Made by a program: the position numbers and the translations under genes
Notes under the pieces: generated by a model
Databases searched by the model: none
Told to the model about the DNA's origin: nothing
The model's input: the letters and a program-made list of their open reading frames with translations, nothing else
Part shown: piece by piece, positions 1-7,664 of the stretch
Layout: each line of letters begins with the position of its first letter
How positions within the stretch are numbered: the first letter of the stretch is position 1
IMG/VR virus record: IMGVR_UViG_3300036790_000306
Span: 1-56,583 of that record
DNA from: a virus
Length of the DNA stretch: 56,583 nucleotides
Direction: 5' to 3' (one strand)

Positions 1-127
1 ATCAAGGCCAACTTCCTGATTTATGGACGTTCCGTCTTCGTGCTGCATTGCCTGGAAAATTGGACCGGCTTCCATGCACACCGAAACTTGGACCGGCTTC
101 CATGCACACCGAAACTCGGACCGCGGA
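1..127. repeat. Terminal direct repeat, left copy
   Basis: Bases 1-127 are identical to 56457-56583. An exact repeat of exactly 127 bases at contig ends is what a k=127 de Bruijn assembler leaves when it closes a circle, so the molecule is circular or circularly permuted. A true terminal redundancy cannot be excluded from sequence alone. Confidence 0.95.
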
Positions 128-141
128 TCTGGGAGAAATAA
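1..141 (+). CDS. Small protein crossing the contig join (3' part)
   Basis: This is the 3' end of the gene that starts at 56385. The frame enters at base 1 (as base 56457) and ends with TAA at 139-141. The segment encoded by the tandem repeat reads as WTGFHAHRN followed by DRLPCTPKL, the same DNA unit in two frames. Removing one 28-bp unit would replace the last residues by a different tail that stays open to about 214. Confidence 0.6.
   Translation: MKANFLIYGRSVFVLHCLENWTGFHAHRNLDRLPCTPKLGPRIWEK
61..116. repeat. Two tandem 28-bp repeats with a partial third
   Basis: A 28-base unit beginning TGGACCGGCTTCC occupies 61-88 and 89-116 without mismatch, followed by a degenerate start of a third unit (CGGACCG). 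Both lie inside the junction-spanning small gene. Because 28 is not a multiple of three, the two copies are read in different frames and the C terminus of that gene depends on copy number. Confidence 0.9.
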
Positions 142-355
142 CAAGGGCACGCTCATCGTGCAGGATTCCAACCTGCGGCTGCCGCGGCTTTTCCGGGGTT
201 CCGTACTTGCCTAAGCAGCGCGATGCCCGCTGGCTTTGGGCAGACCGAACCGCACGTATTCCGCAGTCCGGTTTCGGTTCTCAAAGGAACCTCTCGCCCA
301 ACAATGATCGTGCCCGAGCACATTTCGTGCCCAGGGCACATTATCGCCCATCACG
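142..355 (+). promoter_or_regulatory. Intergenic control region with paired palindromes
   Basis: I see no gene here. It holds GTGCCCAGGGCAC (327-339, perfect 6-bp arms around one base) and a related site with GTGC/GCAC arms (310-321), their centres about 17 bp apart. A third inverted repeat, GGTTC...GAACC, lies at 276-291. The two GTGCCC sites end 16 bp before the ATG at 356 and look like operators for the small-gene operon. No convincing -35/-10 pair was found. Confidence 0.4.
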
Positions 356-541
356 ATGATCGAACAACTCCAGCAGCTCTGCACCGTAACCTGGGACGGC
401 AACGTGATCAGCAAGCGCTATCGTGACCAGCTCGTCGAGGCCGGCTATGCGAAAGAGATGAATGGCTTCAACTTCATCACCGAAAACGGGCTGATAGTGC
501 TCAACAATCTCCATCTGCTTCCGAAGACCGTGAAGGCGTGA
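356..541 (+). CDS. Small conserved-looking phage protein
   Basis: A 61-residue protein. Its pattern (TWDGNVISKRYRDQLVEAG, then G-F-N-F-I-T-E-N-G) resembles small phage proteins in which a dipped helix-loop is followed by a two-stranded wing, but I cannot name a function. The stop overlaps the GTG start of the next gene in a GTGA tetramer, so it is the first member of a translationally coupled run of three genes. Confidence 0.65.
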   Translation: MIEQLQQLCTVTWDGNVISKRYRDQLVEAGYAKEMNGFNFITENGLIVLNNLHLLPKTVKA

Positions 542-957
542 GGGTGCTGAGACGCAATACGCATGTGGATCTTGCCACCGGTAGGCGGACGGACCAATTG
601 ATCGGTGATGGGCAAGTTGTAGATGTACCGCAGCAATTGTCGATTACAGCCAAGGATTTGGAGTTCCTACAGTCGCGCGAATTCTCTGGCGCTGAGATCG
701 TCGGCTTTCCACCCGCGACCGCAGCGCCGAAATGGATTCGCTTCGTTCCCACACCTTCCACTGGAAAGACAGAGCGTTGGGAAGTTGAAACGTTGACGGG
801 AAATCTACTCGGCCATGTTCGCTGGCACGGCGCCTGGCGGCAATATGCCTTCGATTCCCTGTTATCCGTCTACGAACCGCGATGCCTCCGTGATATCGCC
901 AATTTTTGCGAAACGAAGACTCGCGAGTATCGGAAGAATTGGAAGACGCGAAAGTGA
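538..957 (+). CDS. Conserved hypothetical protein with WRQYAF motif
   Basis: A 139-residue protein starting at GTG 538 (overlapping the previous stop). The C-terminal half carries LGHVRWHGAWRQYAFDS followed by a helix with C-L-R-D-I-A-N-F. This W-x-x-WRQY-x-F plus DI-x-x-F arrangement recurs in small phage and prophage proteins of unknown role. The N-terminal part is polar without recognisable motifs. It is coupled on both sides by 4-bp GTGA overlaps. Function unknown. Confidence 0.7.
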   Translation: MRVLRRNTHVDLATGRRTDQLIGDGQVVDVPQQLSITAKDLEFLQSREFSGAEIVGFPPATAAPKWIRFVPTPSTGKTERWEVETLTGNLLGHVRWHGAWRQYAFDSLLSVYEPRCLRDIANFCETKTREYRKNWKTRK

Positions 958-1094
958 ATTTGTTGCGATGGCTTAAGTGGCGCTGGTGGGACCGGGTATC
1001 ACTAGCGACAGCTGTGCGTCACGGAGTTCCTTTGGAAGCGTGGGAAGGTTACATCGCTAAATGGAAGGCCAGAGAACCTCAACTTTGGAGCTGA
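954..1094 (+). CDS. Small tryptophan-rich protein
   Basis: A 46-residue product from GTG 954, chosen because it overlaps the preceding stop as GTGA like its neighbours; an ATG at 906 would give 62 residues but a 52-bp overlap. The N terminus, MNLLRWLKWRWWDR, is strongly basic and aromatic, possibly an amphipathic membrane-surface helix. It is the last gene before the terminator at 1163. No family recognised. Confidence 0.55.
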   Translation: MNLLRWLKWRWWDRVSLATAVRHGVPLEAWEGYIAKWKAREPQLWS

Positions 1095-1162
1095 CACACT
1101 TAATCGATCGAGGGCAGATGCTTCGTTTGCCCCCTCACACTCGTGAAATAGTCGGCTCTCGA

Positions 1163-1214
1163 AAAGGCCGCGCAACCGGGAGTCTCCTCGTCGACCGAAG
1201 CGCGGCCTTTTTTT
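1163..1214 (+). terminator. Rho-independent terminator
   Basis: An 11-bp perfect stem (AAAGGCCGCGC at 1163-1173, partner at 1200-1210) is followed by a run of T. It ends the 356-1094 small-gene operon. Confidence 0.85.
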
Positions 1215-1221
1215 CAGAATA

Positions 1222-1431
1222 ATGGTTAGCGACGTTCCAGTGACGGATCGATTTTACGTTTCCGAGATTCTCCTCTGCCCTCTCTGTGTATCGCCGCTCG
1301 AAAGGCGCCCTCGGATCGCGCAGCCAGGGTCGCTGAAGTTCGTTCATCCGACATCTGCTTGCGAACGTAGTGGCAAGAGCTATTACTGTCCGGGAATCGA
1401 TCTTCAGGAAATGCCAAAGGAATTCCAGTGA
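1222..1431 (+). CDS. Small protein with Cys pair
   Basis: A 69-residue protein starting 8 nt after the terminator's T-run. It has CPLC near residue 19, a single Cys near 47 and another near 57, so a metal site is possible but the second pair is not a clean CxxC. The stop overlaps the next GTG start (GTGA). No known family recognised. Confidence 0.55.
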   Translation: MVSDVPVTDRFYVSEILLCPLCVSPLERRPRIAQPGSLKFVHPTSACERSGKSYYCPGIDLQEMPKEFQ

Positions 1432-1898
1432 TCGCGGAAAATCGACACTTTTCGGAATTGAGGAAAAACCCTGTCATAGAGGCTTGGATTGCCGAGTATC
1501 AAAAGGCTCCCCTCTTAAGGACGATTCCCGACTGTTGGCGATGTGGCTGGCCGCACAACGAACGCCTAATGTGCGGATCCGGATCTACGTTCGGCCAGGT
1601 CCGGCTCGGTGGCACGACCTACTATATCGACGCCTCCAACGTCGAGTTCATGCTGCAATTTGTGGAGAAACTCGGCCCCGGATTTCATTGGCGGGGCGAA
1701 GTTTACTTCGACGTGCGCAAAGGGAAAGTAGTTATCAGCCACGTGGAAGCCTACAACAACTGCCCGCACGTAAAAACATGGGAGATTACGTTGGGCGAAT
1801 GGCAGTCGATTGTGGAATCTGTCTCGTCGAAGCTACCAAACGGAGGAACCTTAAGATGCACTACTCAAACGGAAGAGCTGCCAAAGCTGGCGATCTAG
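1428..1898 (+). CDS. Hypothetical protein with CWRC motif
   Basis: A 156-residue protein from GTG 1428, coupled to the previous gene. A CWRC pair near residue 36 and a further Cys near 49 precede an alternating hydrophobic pattern (residues 55-110) suggestive of beta strands. Codon use looks normal. The 3' end overlaps the next gene by 43 bp and contains its ribosome-binding site. Function unknown. Confidence 0.6.
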   Translation: MIAENRHFSELRKNPVIEAWIAEYQKAPLLRTIPDCWRCGWPHNERLMCGSGSTFGQVRLGGTTYYIDASNVEFMLQFVEKLGPGFHWRGEVYFDVRKGKVVISHVEAYNNCPHVKTWEITLGEWQSIVESVSSKLPNGGTLRCTTQTEELPKLAI

Positions 1899-2176
1899 TA
1901 CGCGGCAAGGGTTACAACATCAAGCACGAGATCGTTGGACTTCTCGTGTACGCGAATCCCGGCGCTAGTGCCTGCAACTGCAAAGTTGCGACTGTGACAA
2001 AAGGGTCACCAGTTCTGAATAGCGCTTATGCCGAGCAGACCGCTAACGATTCGATTTTCTTGAGTCACGAAGGCGCGCCGAGTCTCTACCAGGTGATCGC
2101 GACGCTCGAGTACGGCCAGCTCGACGCATTCGTGGCGATCGATCCAGCAACAGGCGACGTCCTGCCGGCGGAGTAG
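1856..2176 (+). CDS. Conserved phage protein (GDLVRGKGYN type)
   Basis: A 106-residue protein. The ATG at 1856 is preceded by GGAGG at 1842, which fixes the start; a much longer upstream extension of the frame is not needed. The N terminus MHYSNGRAAKAGDLVRGKG matches a common small phage-protein pattern ('Y-x-N-G-x-A-K-x-GD'), and the C-terminal EYGQLDAFV resembles the end of the same proteins. It is probably a small beta-barrel. Biochemical role unknown. Confidence 0.75.
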   Translation: MHYSNGRAAKAGDLVRGKGYNIKHEIVGLLVYANPGASACNCKVATVTKGSPVLNSAYAEQTANDSIFLSHEGAPSLYQVIATLEYGQLDAFVAIDPATGDVLPAE

Positions 2177-2178
2177 TT

Positions 2179-2448
2179 TTGCTCACCGTCTTTTCTACTT
2201 TGCCAGTGAAAGTGAAGGTCGCCGTTGGCCGGTTTGATAGTAATAGCCACGGCCCGCTTGATGGGAAGACGGGCTTCCTCAGCTTCTGCGCGATCCGTGG
2301 ACCAAAGCTTAAGCACGTGAGGTTGACAGTTCATGCGCCAAGCACAGGGCATCGATTCATTCTCTACTTCCCTTCAGGCGCTTGGTGGCATCTAGATTTC
2401 TACTCTGATCGTCGACGATTTCCGTCCGACGTTCTCCGCAAAGCATAA
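2179..2448 (+). CDS. Hypothetical protein
   Basis: An 89-residue frame from a TTG at 2179, 2 nt after the previous stop. Beta-strand-like composition (VKVKVAVGRFDS, HRFILYFPSG, WWHLDFYSD) suggests a small folded domain. No ribosome-binding site decides the start. The tight packing between its neighbours supports coding. No family recognised. Confidence 0.5.
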   Translation: MLTVFSTLPVKVKVAVGRFDSNSHGPLDGKTGFLSFCAIRGPKLKHVRLTVHAPSTGHRFILYFPSGAWWHLDFYSDRRRFPSDVLRKA

Positions 2449-2457
2449 AGAGCTCCT

Positions 2458-2922
2458 TTGCCCAATGCAGCACCGAGCATCTGCCGCGACTGCAATCGAT
2501 CCGCCCGCATCGGCTCGCCTTATTGTGAATCACATCAGACCAACAACCGCGCTAGTGAAGAGAGCCGCGAGCGAAACCAGCGCCGACGTAATAGCGAGCT
2601 CAAGCGCCTTTACGACTGCGCAGCCTGGCGCAAACAAACGGTCCCGTTCATCCTCGCGCGAGATCCGCTTTGCCAACTCGCTCTCGTGTGCGAAGGCAAC
2701 GCAGCATCGACCGACGTTGACCACATCATCCGCGCCGAGATCTACATCGCCGAGCACGACGGCGATCGACTCACCTTCTACGATCGCGACAACCTCCGCG
2801 GCGTCTGCCACTCGTGCCACAGCCGCAAGACAGTGCTCGAAGAGCGCGGGCAGTGGCAAGAGCCGAAGCGCGCGGCCGGCTCGGCCGGCGGCCCGATTTC
2901 GGCGGTACTCCCAAGGCCATGA
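2458..2922 (+). CDS. HNH endonuclease next to terminase
   Basis: A 154-residue protein from TTG 2458. N-terminal Cys/His pairs (CRDC...YCESH) are followed by the HNH core: DVDHI (His of the beta-beta-alpha-metal motif), then N-L-R-G-V-C-H-S-C-H-S-R-K-T with zinc-binding CxxC and the final His. In HK97-like cos phages an HNH nuclease encoded beside the terminase is needed for efficient cos cleavage; the position directly upstream of the small terminase fits that role. A homing endonuclease is less likely because no intron or intein is seen. Confidence 0.88.
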   Translation: MPNAAPSICRDCNRSARIGSPYCESHQTNNRASEESRERNQRRRNSELKRLYDCAAWRKQTVPFILARDPLCQLALVCEGNAASTDVDHIIRAEIYIAEHDGDRLTFYDRDNLRGVCHSCHSRKTVLEERGQWQEPKRAAGSAGGPISAVLPRP

Positions 2923-3079
2923 ATTTTCAAAGAAAATTGTCTTTCTCGATCCTCGCAGCAACAGGGGGGGCGGCCAAAATCTCTGGCGCCGCCGCGGCGC
3001 CGACCGCAACGCAGCCACACACACATTTTCGCAGCAAAAGAATTTTTCAGTTTTGAACCGTTTTTGAGCTTTTAAGTCG
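2923..3079. promoter_or_regulatory. Intergenic region with perfect palindrome, candidate cos
   Basis: This noncoding stretch lies between the HNH gene and the small terminase. It contains GGCGCCGCCGCGGCGCC (2985-3001), 8-bp arms around one base, then a CA-rich and T-rich segment to the start codon at 3080. cos sites commonly lie just upstream of terS in this phage group, so the palindrome is a candidate nick or binding site. This is inference; overhang ends cannot be read from a closed contig. Confidence 0.35.
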
Positions 3080-3622
3080 ATGGGCGGAAAAGGATCCGGC
3101 GGAAAGAACCGCAAACCGGCAGCGATCAAGAAAGCTGAAGGCAACCGCGGTAAGAGGAAGTCAAAGTCATCGGTGACGCCCACTCTTCCGGGCGAGCCAG
3201 CGATGCCGGCATTCATGACACCGCGAATGAAAGCGGTCTGGAAGATCATGGTTCCAATTCTGAAGGAAAAAGGCGTACTCACCACAGACTGCGGAATCGC
3301 CCTTGGAACTCTCTGTTCTTCCTTCGTGCATTTCAGCGTGGCCGACGTCGACGTCGCCCACCGCGAAGAGAAAATCGACCTTAGGAAACGGCAACTCGAC
3401 GAGCTCGAAACCGAGATTGAGATTCTCTCGAAGCATCTTGGCGCGGCCGTTCGACGACGCAGCGACCTGCTCCGCCATCTGCGGGCAGCCTACCAGTCGT
3501 TTGGGCTCGATCCGTCATCCTCCAGTTCCGGCCCCGCGGATCCAAAAACTCCCGCCCAGATGAAGAACAGGTTCGATCAGATCCTCAGCTCCCAGAGCGA
3601 CAAAGACGAAGTTGTGAACTAA
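3080..3622 (+). CDS. terS: Terminase small subunit, P27 family
   Basis: A 180-residue DNA-recognition subunit. The basic Gly/Lys N terminus (GGKGSGGKNRKPAAIKKAEG) and the block P-A-F-M-T-P-R-M-K-A-V-W-K-I-M-V-P-I-L (about 52-75) are typical of phage terminase_4/P27-type subunits. A coiled-coil helix runs about residues 95-135, then a proline/serine-rich tail. It would bind the packaging site and recruit the large subunit encoded 3 bp downstream. Confidence 0.9.
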   Translation: MGGKGSGGKNRKPAAIKKAEGNRGKRKSKSSVTPTLPGEPAMPAFMTPRMKAVWKIMVPILKEKGVLTTDCGIALGTLCSSFVHFSVADVDVAHREEKIDLRKRQLDELETEIEILSKHLGAAVRRRSDLLRHLRAAYQSFGLDPSSSSSGPADPKTPAQMKNRFDQILSSQSDKDEVVN

Positions 3623-3625
3623 AAA

Positions 3626-5467
3626 GTGATTCGCCACCAAACATCCTGGAAGACGTCGGCCGCCGAGGTCCTTCTCGCGAAGCATTGTAAGCGGATCCCG
3701 ACCGTAGGCCGTTATTGCCTCGACGTCCTGACCGGGAACATCGCGGCCGGGCGAATGGTTTTTCTCGCCGTAGAGCGATTCCTGAAGGATCTTCAACGCA
3801 GCGAAGCGAAGGACCCGGCATTCCCCTATTACTTCGACCAGGGCGGCGCCGTCTCGATCATCAAGTATTTCAGAGACCTCTGCCCATTCAATCTCGTTCC
3901 GTTTCAGCAGTTCATCGCGGGGAATCTGTTCGGCTGGAAAAAAGTCGGCGTCGAATGCGAGATTCACCCGAACGGCCACCGGCGGTTTCAGACGGCCTAC
4001 ATTGAAATCGGAAAAGGTAGTGGCAAGACGCCGTTCGCCGCTGGGATCGGAACCTATGGAACCTGCGCAGACGGTGAGCCTGCCGCGGAAGTTTATGTCG
4101 CGGCTCCGTCGAAGGAGCAAGCGGCCGTTTGCTTCCGCGATGCGGTGCGTATTGTCGATGGCGACGATAACCATACGGAGCTTCACAGGATCTTTAAAAA
4201 GTTCGGCTGTTCGCACAAGATGCTCTCCGGAAACCTTTCCGCCGGCACCTCGTTCATGCGCCCAGTTTCGGCCGAGCACAAGACCCTCGATGGACCTCGG
4301 CCGCACATGGTGATCGCCGACGAAGTGCACGAACACCCGAATACGATCGTGCTCGACAAACTCACCGCCGGATTCAAGGCTCGACACCAGCCGATGTCGA
4401 TCGAGATCACCAACTCCGGATTCGACCGAGAGACAATCTGCTTCTATCACCACGATTACAGCCGGCAGGTGCTTGAGGGGATCGTGACCAACGAGGGTTG
4501 GTTTGCTTTCGTGTGCCAACTGGATGTTTGCGAGGAATGCCGCGCGAAGGGCAAAGAACAGCCGAGCTGCGACCAGTGCGATTCCTGGCTCGATCCGGAC
4601 GTCTGGATCAAACCGAATCCTGGTCTGGGCACAATTCTTCAAATCGAGTATCTCGAAAAGCAGGTAAAGGAAGCGCTGGAAATGCCTGCTACGGCCAGCC
4701 TGAAACAGCGCCTCAACTTCTGCATCTGGACCCAATCGGAGTCCCGCGCGATCTCGCCCGATCAGTGGAGGCAATGCGCCGGCGAGGGATCGGCCGACCC
4801 GGTGGCCTGGCGCGCCGCGCAACTCGAGGCGCTCAAGGGAAAGAGTTGCGTAGGGGCAATGGATCTCGCTTCTACGATGGACATCGCGGCCACCGCTTTC
4901 TTTTTCCCCAAGCAGGATGGAGTCCCAAACACGGTCCTGTTGCCGTTCTTCTTCATTCCGGCGGCGGCCGCTGAACAGCACGTAATGAAGAACCGCGTAC
5001 CTATCGATCTCTGGGTGAAGCAAGGCTTCATCTCTGAAACTCCCGGGAATGTCGTCGACTACGACTTTATCCAGGCCCACATCAAGCAAATGGGGGAGAA
5101 CTACGATGTCGGCGAGATCGGCTTCGATCCGTGGAACGCTCAGGATCTCACGACGCGCCTGCTTCGCGACGGATTCAAGATGGTCAAGCACCCTCAGACT
5201 CTCGAAAAGCTAAGCGAGCCGACTAAGCACTTGTTAAAGATGATCGCGGGATCCGAATTCGAGCACGGCAACAATCCCGTGCTCGCCTGGATGGCCGACA
5301 ACCTGGTGACGTGGTCCGACGCCTCGGGTAGTCTACGCCCGATCAAACCGAACAGTCCTAACTCTCCGAAGAAAATTGACGGCATGGTCGCAGCAATCAT
5401 GGCCGATTCCCGCATGAGCGCGAATCCCGAGCCTGACCCGGAAAGCAGCCGGCCGTTTTTCGTATGA
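3626..5467 (+). CDS. terL: Terminase large subunit (ATPase/nuclease)
   Basis: A 613-residue packaging motor starting at GTG 3626. Walker A is IGKGSGKT (128-135) and Walker B MVIADE (228-233). The nuclease half begins near 405 with a MDLAST metal-binding motif; IGFDPWN and KKIDGMVAA follow as in Terminase_1 proteins. Between the two domains lies an unusual zinc-ribbon-like insertion, CX2C at 302/305 and CX2C at 315/318. The ATGA at its end couples it to the next gene. Together with the HNH and P27 subunit it predicts cos packaging. Confidence 0.95.
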   Translation: MIRHQTSWKTSAAEVLLAKHCKRIPTVGRYCLDVLTGNIAAGRMVFLAVERFLKDLQRSEAKDPAFPYYFDQGGAVSIIKYFRDLCPFNLVPFQQFIAGNLFGWKKVGVECEIHPNGHRRFQTAYIEIGKGSGKTPFAAGIGTYGTCADGEPAAEVYVAAPSKEQAAVCFRDAVRIVDGDDNHTELHRIFKKFGCSHKMLSGNLSAGTSFMRPVSAEHKTLDGPRPHMVIADEVHEHPNTIVLDKLTAGFKARHQPMSIEITNSGFDRETICFYHHDYSRQVLEGIVTNEGWFAFVCQLDVCEECRAKGKEQPSCDQCDSWLDPDVWIKPNPGLGTILQIEYLEKQVKEALEMPATASLKQRLNFCIWTQSESRAISPDQWRQCAGEGSADPVAWRAAQLEALKGKSCVGAMDLASTMDIAATAFFFPKQDGVPNTVLLPFFFIPAAAAEQHVMKNRVPIDLWVKQGFISETPGNVVDYDFIQAHIKQMGENYDVGEIGFDPWNAQDLTTRLLRDGFKMVKHPQTLEKLSEPTKHLLKMIAGSEFEHGNNPVLAWMADNLVTWSDASGSLRPIKPNSPNSPKKIDGMVAAIMADSRMSANPEPDPESSRPFFV

Positions 5468-5637
5468 AACTTTTGCGCAAGCTGGATCCATTCGACGCGC
5501 TGCACATCGCGGGTCTTGGCGCCATCGTGTGGGGTGTCTGGCAGATCCATCACCCCTCGGCGTGGATCGTGGCTGGTCTGGCAGCGGCCTCGTATTCGTT
5601 TCTGGCATCTGCCGGCCGGAGGCACCTGGAACCATGA
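5464..5637 (+). CDS. Small two-helix membrane protein
   Basis: A 57-residue protein from ATG 5464 (ATGA overlap with terL) and ending in an ATGA overlap with the next gene. It has two hydrophobic segments, about 13-27 (HIAGLGAIVWGVWQI) and 31-48, separated by HHPSA, so a hairpin in the membrane is likely. Such micro membrane proteins after terL are frequent in siphoviruses but have no assigned role. Confidence 0.75.
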   Translation: MKLLRKLDPFDALHIAGLGAIVWGVWQIHHPSAWIVAGLAAASYSFLASAGRRHLEP

Positions 5638-5873
5638 GAACCAACATCCGCCTGCAAGTAATTTTGCGTGACAACAAGCGAGTCTCGAAGATCGTGCGCA
5701 CCCCTCCGGGAAGAGTGTTCACGGAATCCGGGATTGAGAGCGTGCTTCGTTCGGAAGCGGAGATGGTAGAGAAGTTTTTCCCCGGCCGCGAGTTTCGCAT
5801 GGTCCCTCTCTCCGGCGGAACATTCAACTTTGTCGAAATCGCGAAAGAGAAAGAGGCGGAGGTGGCTTCCTAG
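5634..5873 (+). CDS. Small head-module protein, unknown
   Basis: A 79-residue protein, coupled by ATGA to the preceding gene and abutting the portal start. Basic N-terminal half (NIRLQVILRDNKRVSKIVRT), acidic C terminus. It looks like a small mixed alpha/beta domain; no motif identifies it. Conserved position between terL and portal suggests a packaging or portal accessory role, which is inference. Confidence 0.65.
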   Translation: MRTNIRLQVILRDNKRVSKIVRTPPGRVFTESGIESVLRSEAEMVEKFFPGREFRMVPLSGGTFNFVEIAKEKEAEVAS

Positions 5874-7424
5874 ATGGCCATCCTGCGCAACCTGTTCGAT
5901 GGTGCGATGCAGATACGCGCCGACCTGGGCGGCACGCCGGCGCCCTGGGACGATTTCTGGTATCAGCCGATCGGTACCAGGTCGGCGAGCGGTATTCGGG
6001 TAACTCCGGAGTCGGCAAAGCAAGTCTCCACAGTTCTGGCGTGCGTCAACAAAATCGCCAAGACGTTGGCAATGCTGCCGCTGAAGATTTACACGGAGAT
6101 GCCGGATGGCGGGAAAAAGGTAGCTCGCACTGATCCGCTATTCGACGTTCTATATTTACGGCCCAACAACCTACAGACGCCCTTTGAGTGGCGGCAGATG
6201 ATGCAGGGCCATCTGGAACTCCGGGGCAATTCCTACTCTGAAATCATTCCTGGGAAGAAACGGGCCGTCGATCAGTTGCTTCCGATGCACCCGGATCGGG
6301 TAAACCCCGAGCAGTTGCAGAGCGGGCGAATCCGGTATCGCTACAACGACCCACTGACCGGAACCGATCGCTTCCTGGCGCAGGAGCAGGTTTTTCACCT
6401 GCGCAACTTCATGGACAATGGAATCGAGGGCCAATCCACGGTGACCATGGCCACCGACACGATCGGTCTGTCCCTGGCGGCGCAGGACAACTTCGGGCGG
6501 TTTCTAAAAAACGATTCCCGCGCGCAAAGTGTGCTCACTGGCGCCCAGTTCAAGACCAAACAGGACAAACTGTCATTCCGCGAGGATTGGCAGGAACAGC
6601 ACACGGGAGAGAACCGTTACAAGGTAGCGGTGCTCCCCCCGGGCATGGATATCAAAACGATCGGAGTTACTCAGAAGGACGCACAGCTTCTCGATGCACG
6701 GAAGTTCAGTCGAATCGAGATCTGCTCTCTCTTCGACGTGCCGCCCCACCTGATCGGCGAAACCGAAAAGACCGCGACTTACGCCAGCGTGGAGCAGTTC
6801 AACATCCTCTTCGTAACCTTCTGTATTCTGCCGCGGATGGTTCTCTGGGAACAAAAGATTCAACAGCAGCTGATGTGTCGCGACGCAAACTTTCCTAAAT
6901 TTTCGATCAACGCCCTGCTGCGCGGCGATACGGCCGCACGATTCAACGCCTATAAAATCGCGATCCAAAACGGCTGGATGTCGCAGAACGACGTGTGTAT
7001 CGCCGAGGATTTGAACCCAATCCCAGATGGCGACAACTATTGGCGCCCGCTCAACTGGGCTCGTCTCGGCGACGTGCATACATCCGTAAAGCCGGCCAAG
7101 AACGACGATCCAGATGCGCAATCCACCACCGGCGGACAGGCGGCCAAGGTAGACGATCGTCTCCGCCTTCTCGCAATTGCTGGCGCCGAGCGTTGTGTGC
7201 GCAAAGAAGAAGGGGCCGCGCGGCGCATGGCGGAGCGTGGCAGTTCGCGCGCGGAGATTCACGAGTTTTACCGCGATCACGCGGAGTTCATCGGCAAGGT
7301 TCTGAAGATCACGCCGGAAAAGGCGCAAGCATACTGCGAACGAAGGGCCAACAACTCTTCCCTGCCGGACCGTGATTCCTCGATTGTGGAATTGACGACG
7401 CTCGCCCTGGGAGGCCTTCAGTAA
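5874..7424 (+). CDS. Portal protein, HK97 family
   Basis: A 516-residue protein forming the dodecameric vertex channel. Typical motifs are V-S-T-V-L-A-C-V-N-K-I-A-K-T-L-A-M-L-P near 45-65, L-E-L-R-G-N-S-Y near 115, the P-D-R-V segment, and F-S-R-I-E-I-C-S-L-F-D-V-P-P-H-L-I-G near 280-297. The last 100 residues are a charged, helical extension beyond the usual core (family about 400-450 residues). It begins immediately at the stop of the preceding gene. Confidence 0.95.
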   Translation: MAILRNLFDGAMQIRADLGGTPAPWDDFWYQPIGTRSASGIRVTPESAKQVSTVLACVNKIAKTLAMLPLKIYTEMPDGGKKVARTDPLFDVLYLRPNNLQTPFEWRQMMQGHLELRGNSYSEIIPGKKRAVDQLLPMHPDRVNPEQLQSGRIRYRYNDPLTGTDRFLAQEQVFHLRNFMDNGIEGQSTVTMATDTIGLSLAAQDNFGRFLKNDSRAQSVLTGAQFKTKQDKLSFREDWQEQHTGENRYKVAVLPPGMDIKTIGVTQKDAQLLDARKFSRIEICSLFDVPPHLIGETEKTATYASVEQFNILFVTFCILPRMVLWEQKIQQQLMCRDANFPKFSINALLRGDTAARFNAYKIAIQNGWMSQNDVCIAEDLNPIPDGDNYWRPLNWARLGDVHTSVKPAKNDDPDAQSTTGGQAAKVDDRLRLLAIAGAERCVRKEEGAARRMAERGSSRAEIHEFYRDHAEFIGKVLKITPEKAQAYCERRANNSSLPDRDSSIVELTTLALGGLQ

Positions 7425-7664
7425 ATGCGCATCATCTTCGAGGTTCCCGATTTGTCGGTGACGAGGCGCGCGGCTGCTCGGCAAATAGCTGCGCTCGAAA
7501 AAGCTGGCGTAATTAGGCAGATTGCTTTTGATCCGTGGGCTGAGATTGCAACGATTCATGAACTAAAGAATCTTGGATTCCCCGCGGCCAAACTAACAGA
7601 AGTAAGGCTCACGTCGAAGCAGAAGCATCTTCTTTCGCCACTTCCATCTGGAGGCATTCAGTGA
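7425..7664 (+). CDS. Hypothetical protein after portal
   Basis: A 79-residue protein starting at the base after the portal stop and overlapping the next GTG by 4 bp. Pattern: beta strand (MRIIFEVPD), helix (RRAAARQIAALEKAG), strand, helix. This beta-alpha-beta arrangement could be a small regulatory or scaffold domain. No family recognised. Confidence 0.6.
   Translation: MRIIFEVPDLSVTRRAAARQIAALEKAGVIRQIAFDPWAEIATIHELKNLGFPAAKLTEVRLTSKQKHLLSPLPSGGIQ

Noticed and set aside
1370-1855. N-terminal extension of the 106-residue protein to 268 residues
   Set aside because: The extension overlaps two other genes; a GGAGG site marks ATG 1856 as the true start.
3515-5191. 558-residue open frame on the minus strand
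   Set aside because: It is antisense to the terminase large subunit, which has clear Walker motifs; long antisense frames are common in GC-rich DNA.
6573-7559. 328-residue minus-strand frame over the portal gene
   Set aside because: The plus strand encodes a recognisable HK97 portal; the antisense product has no domain features.
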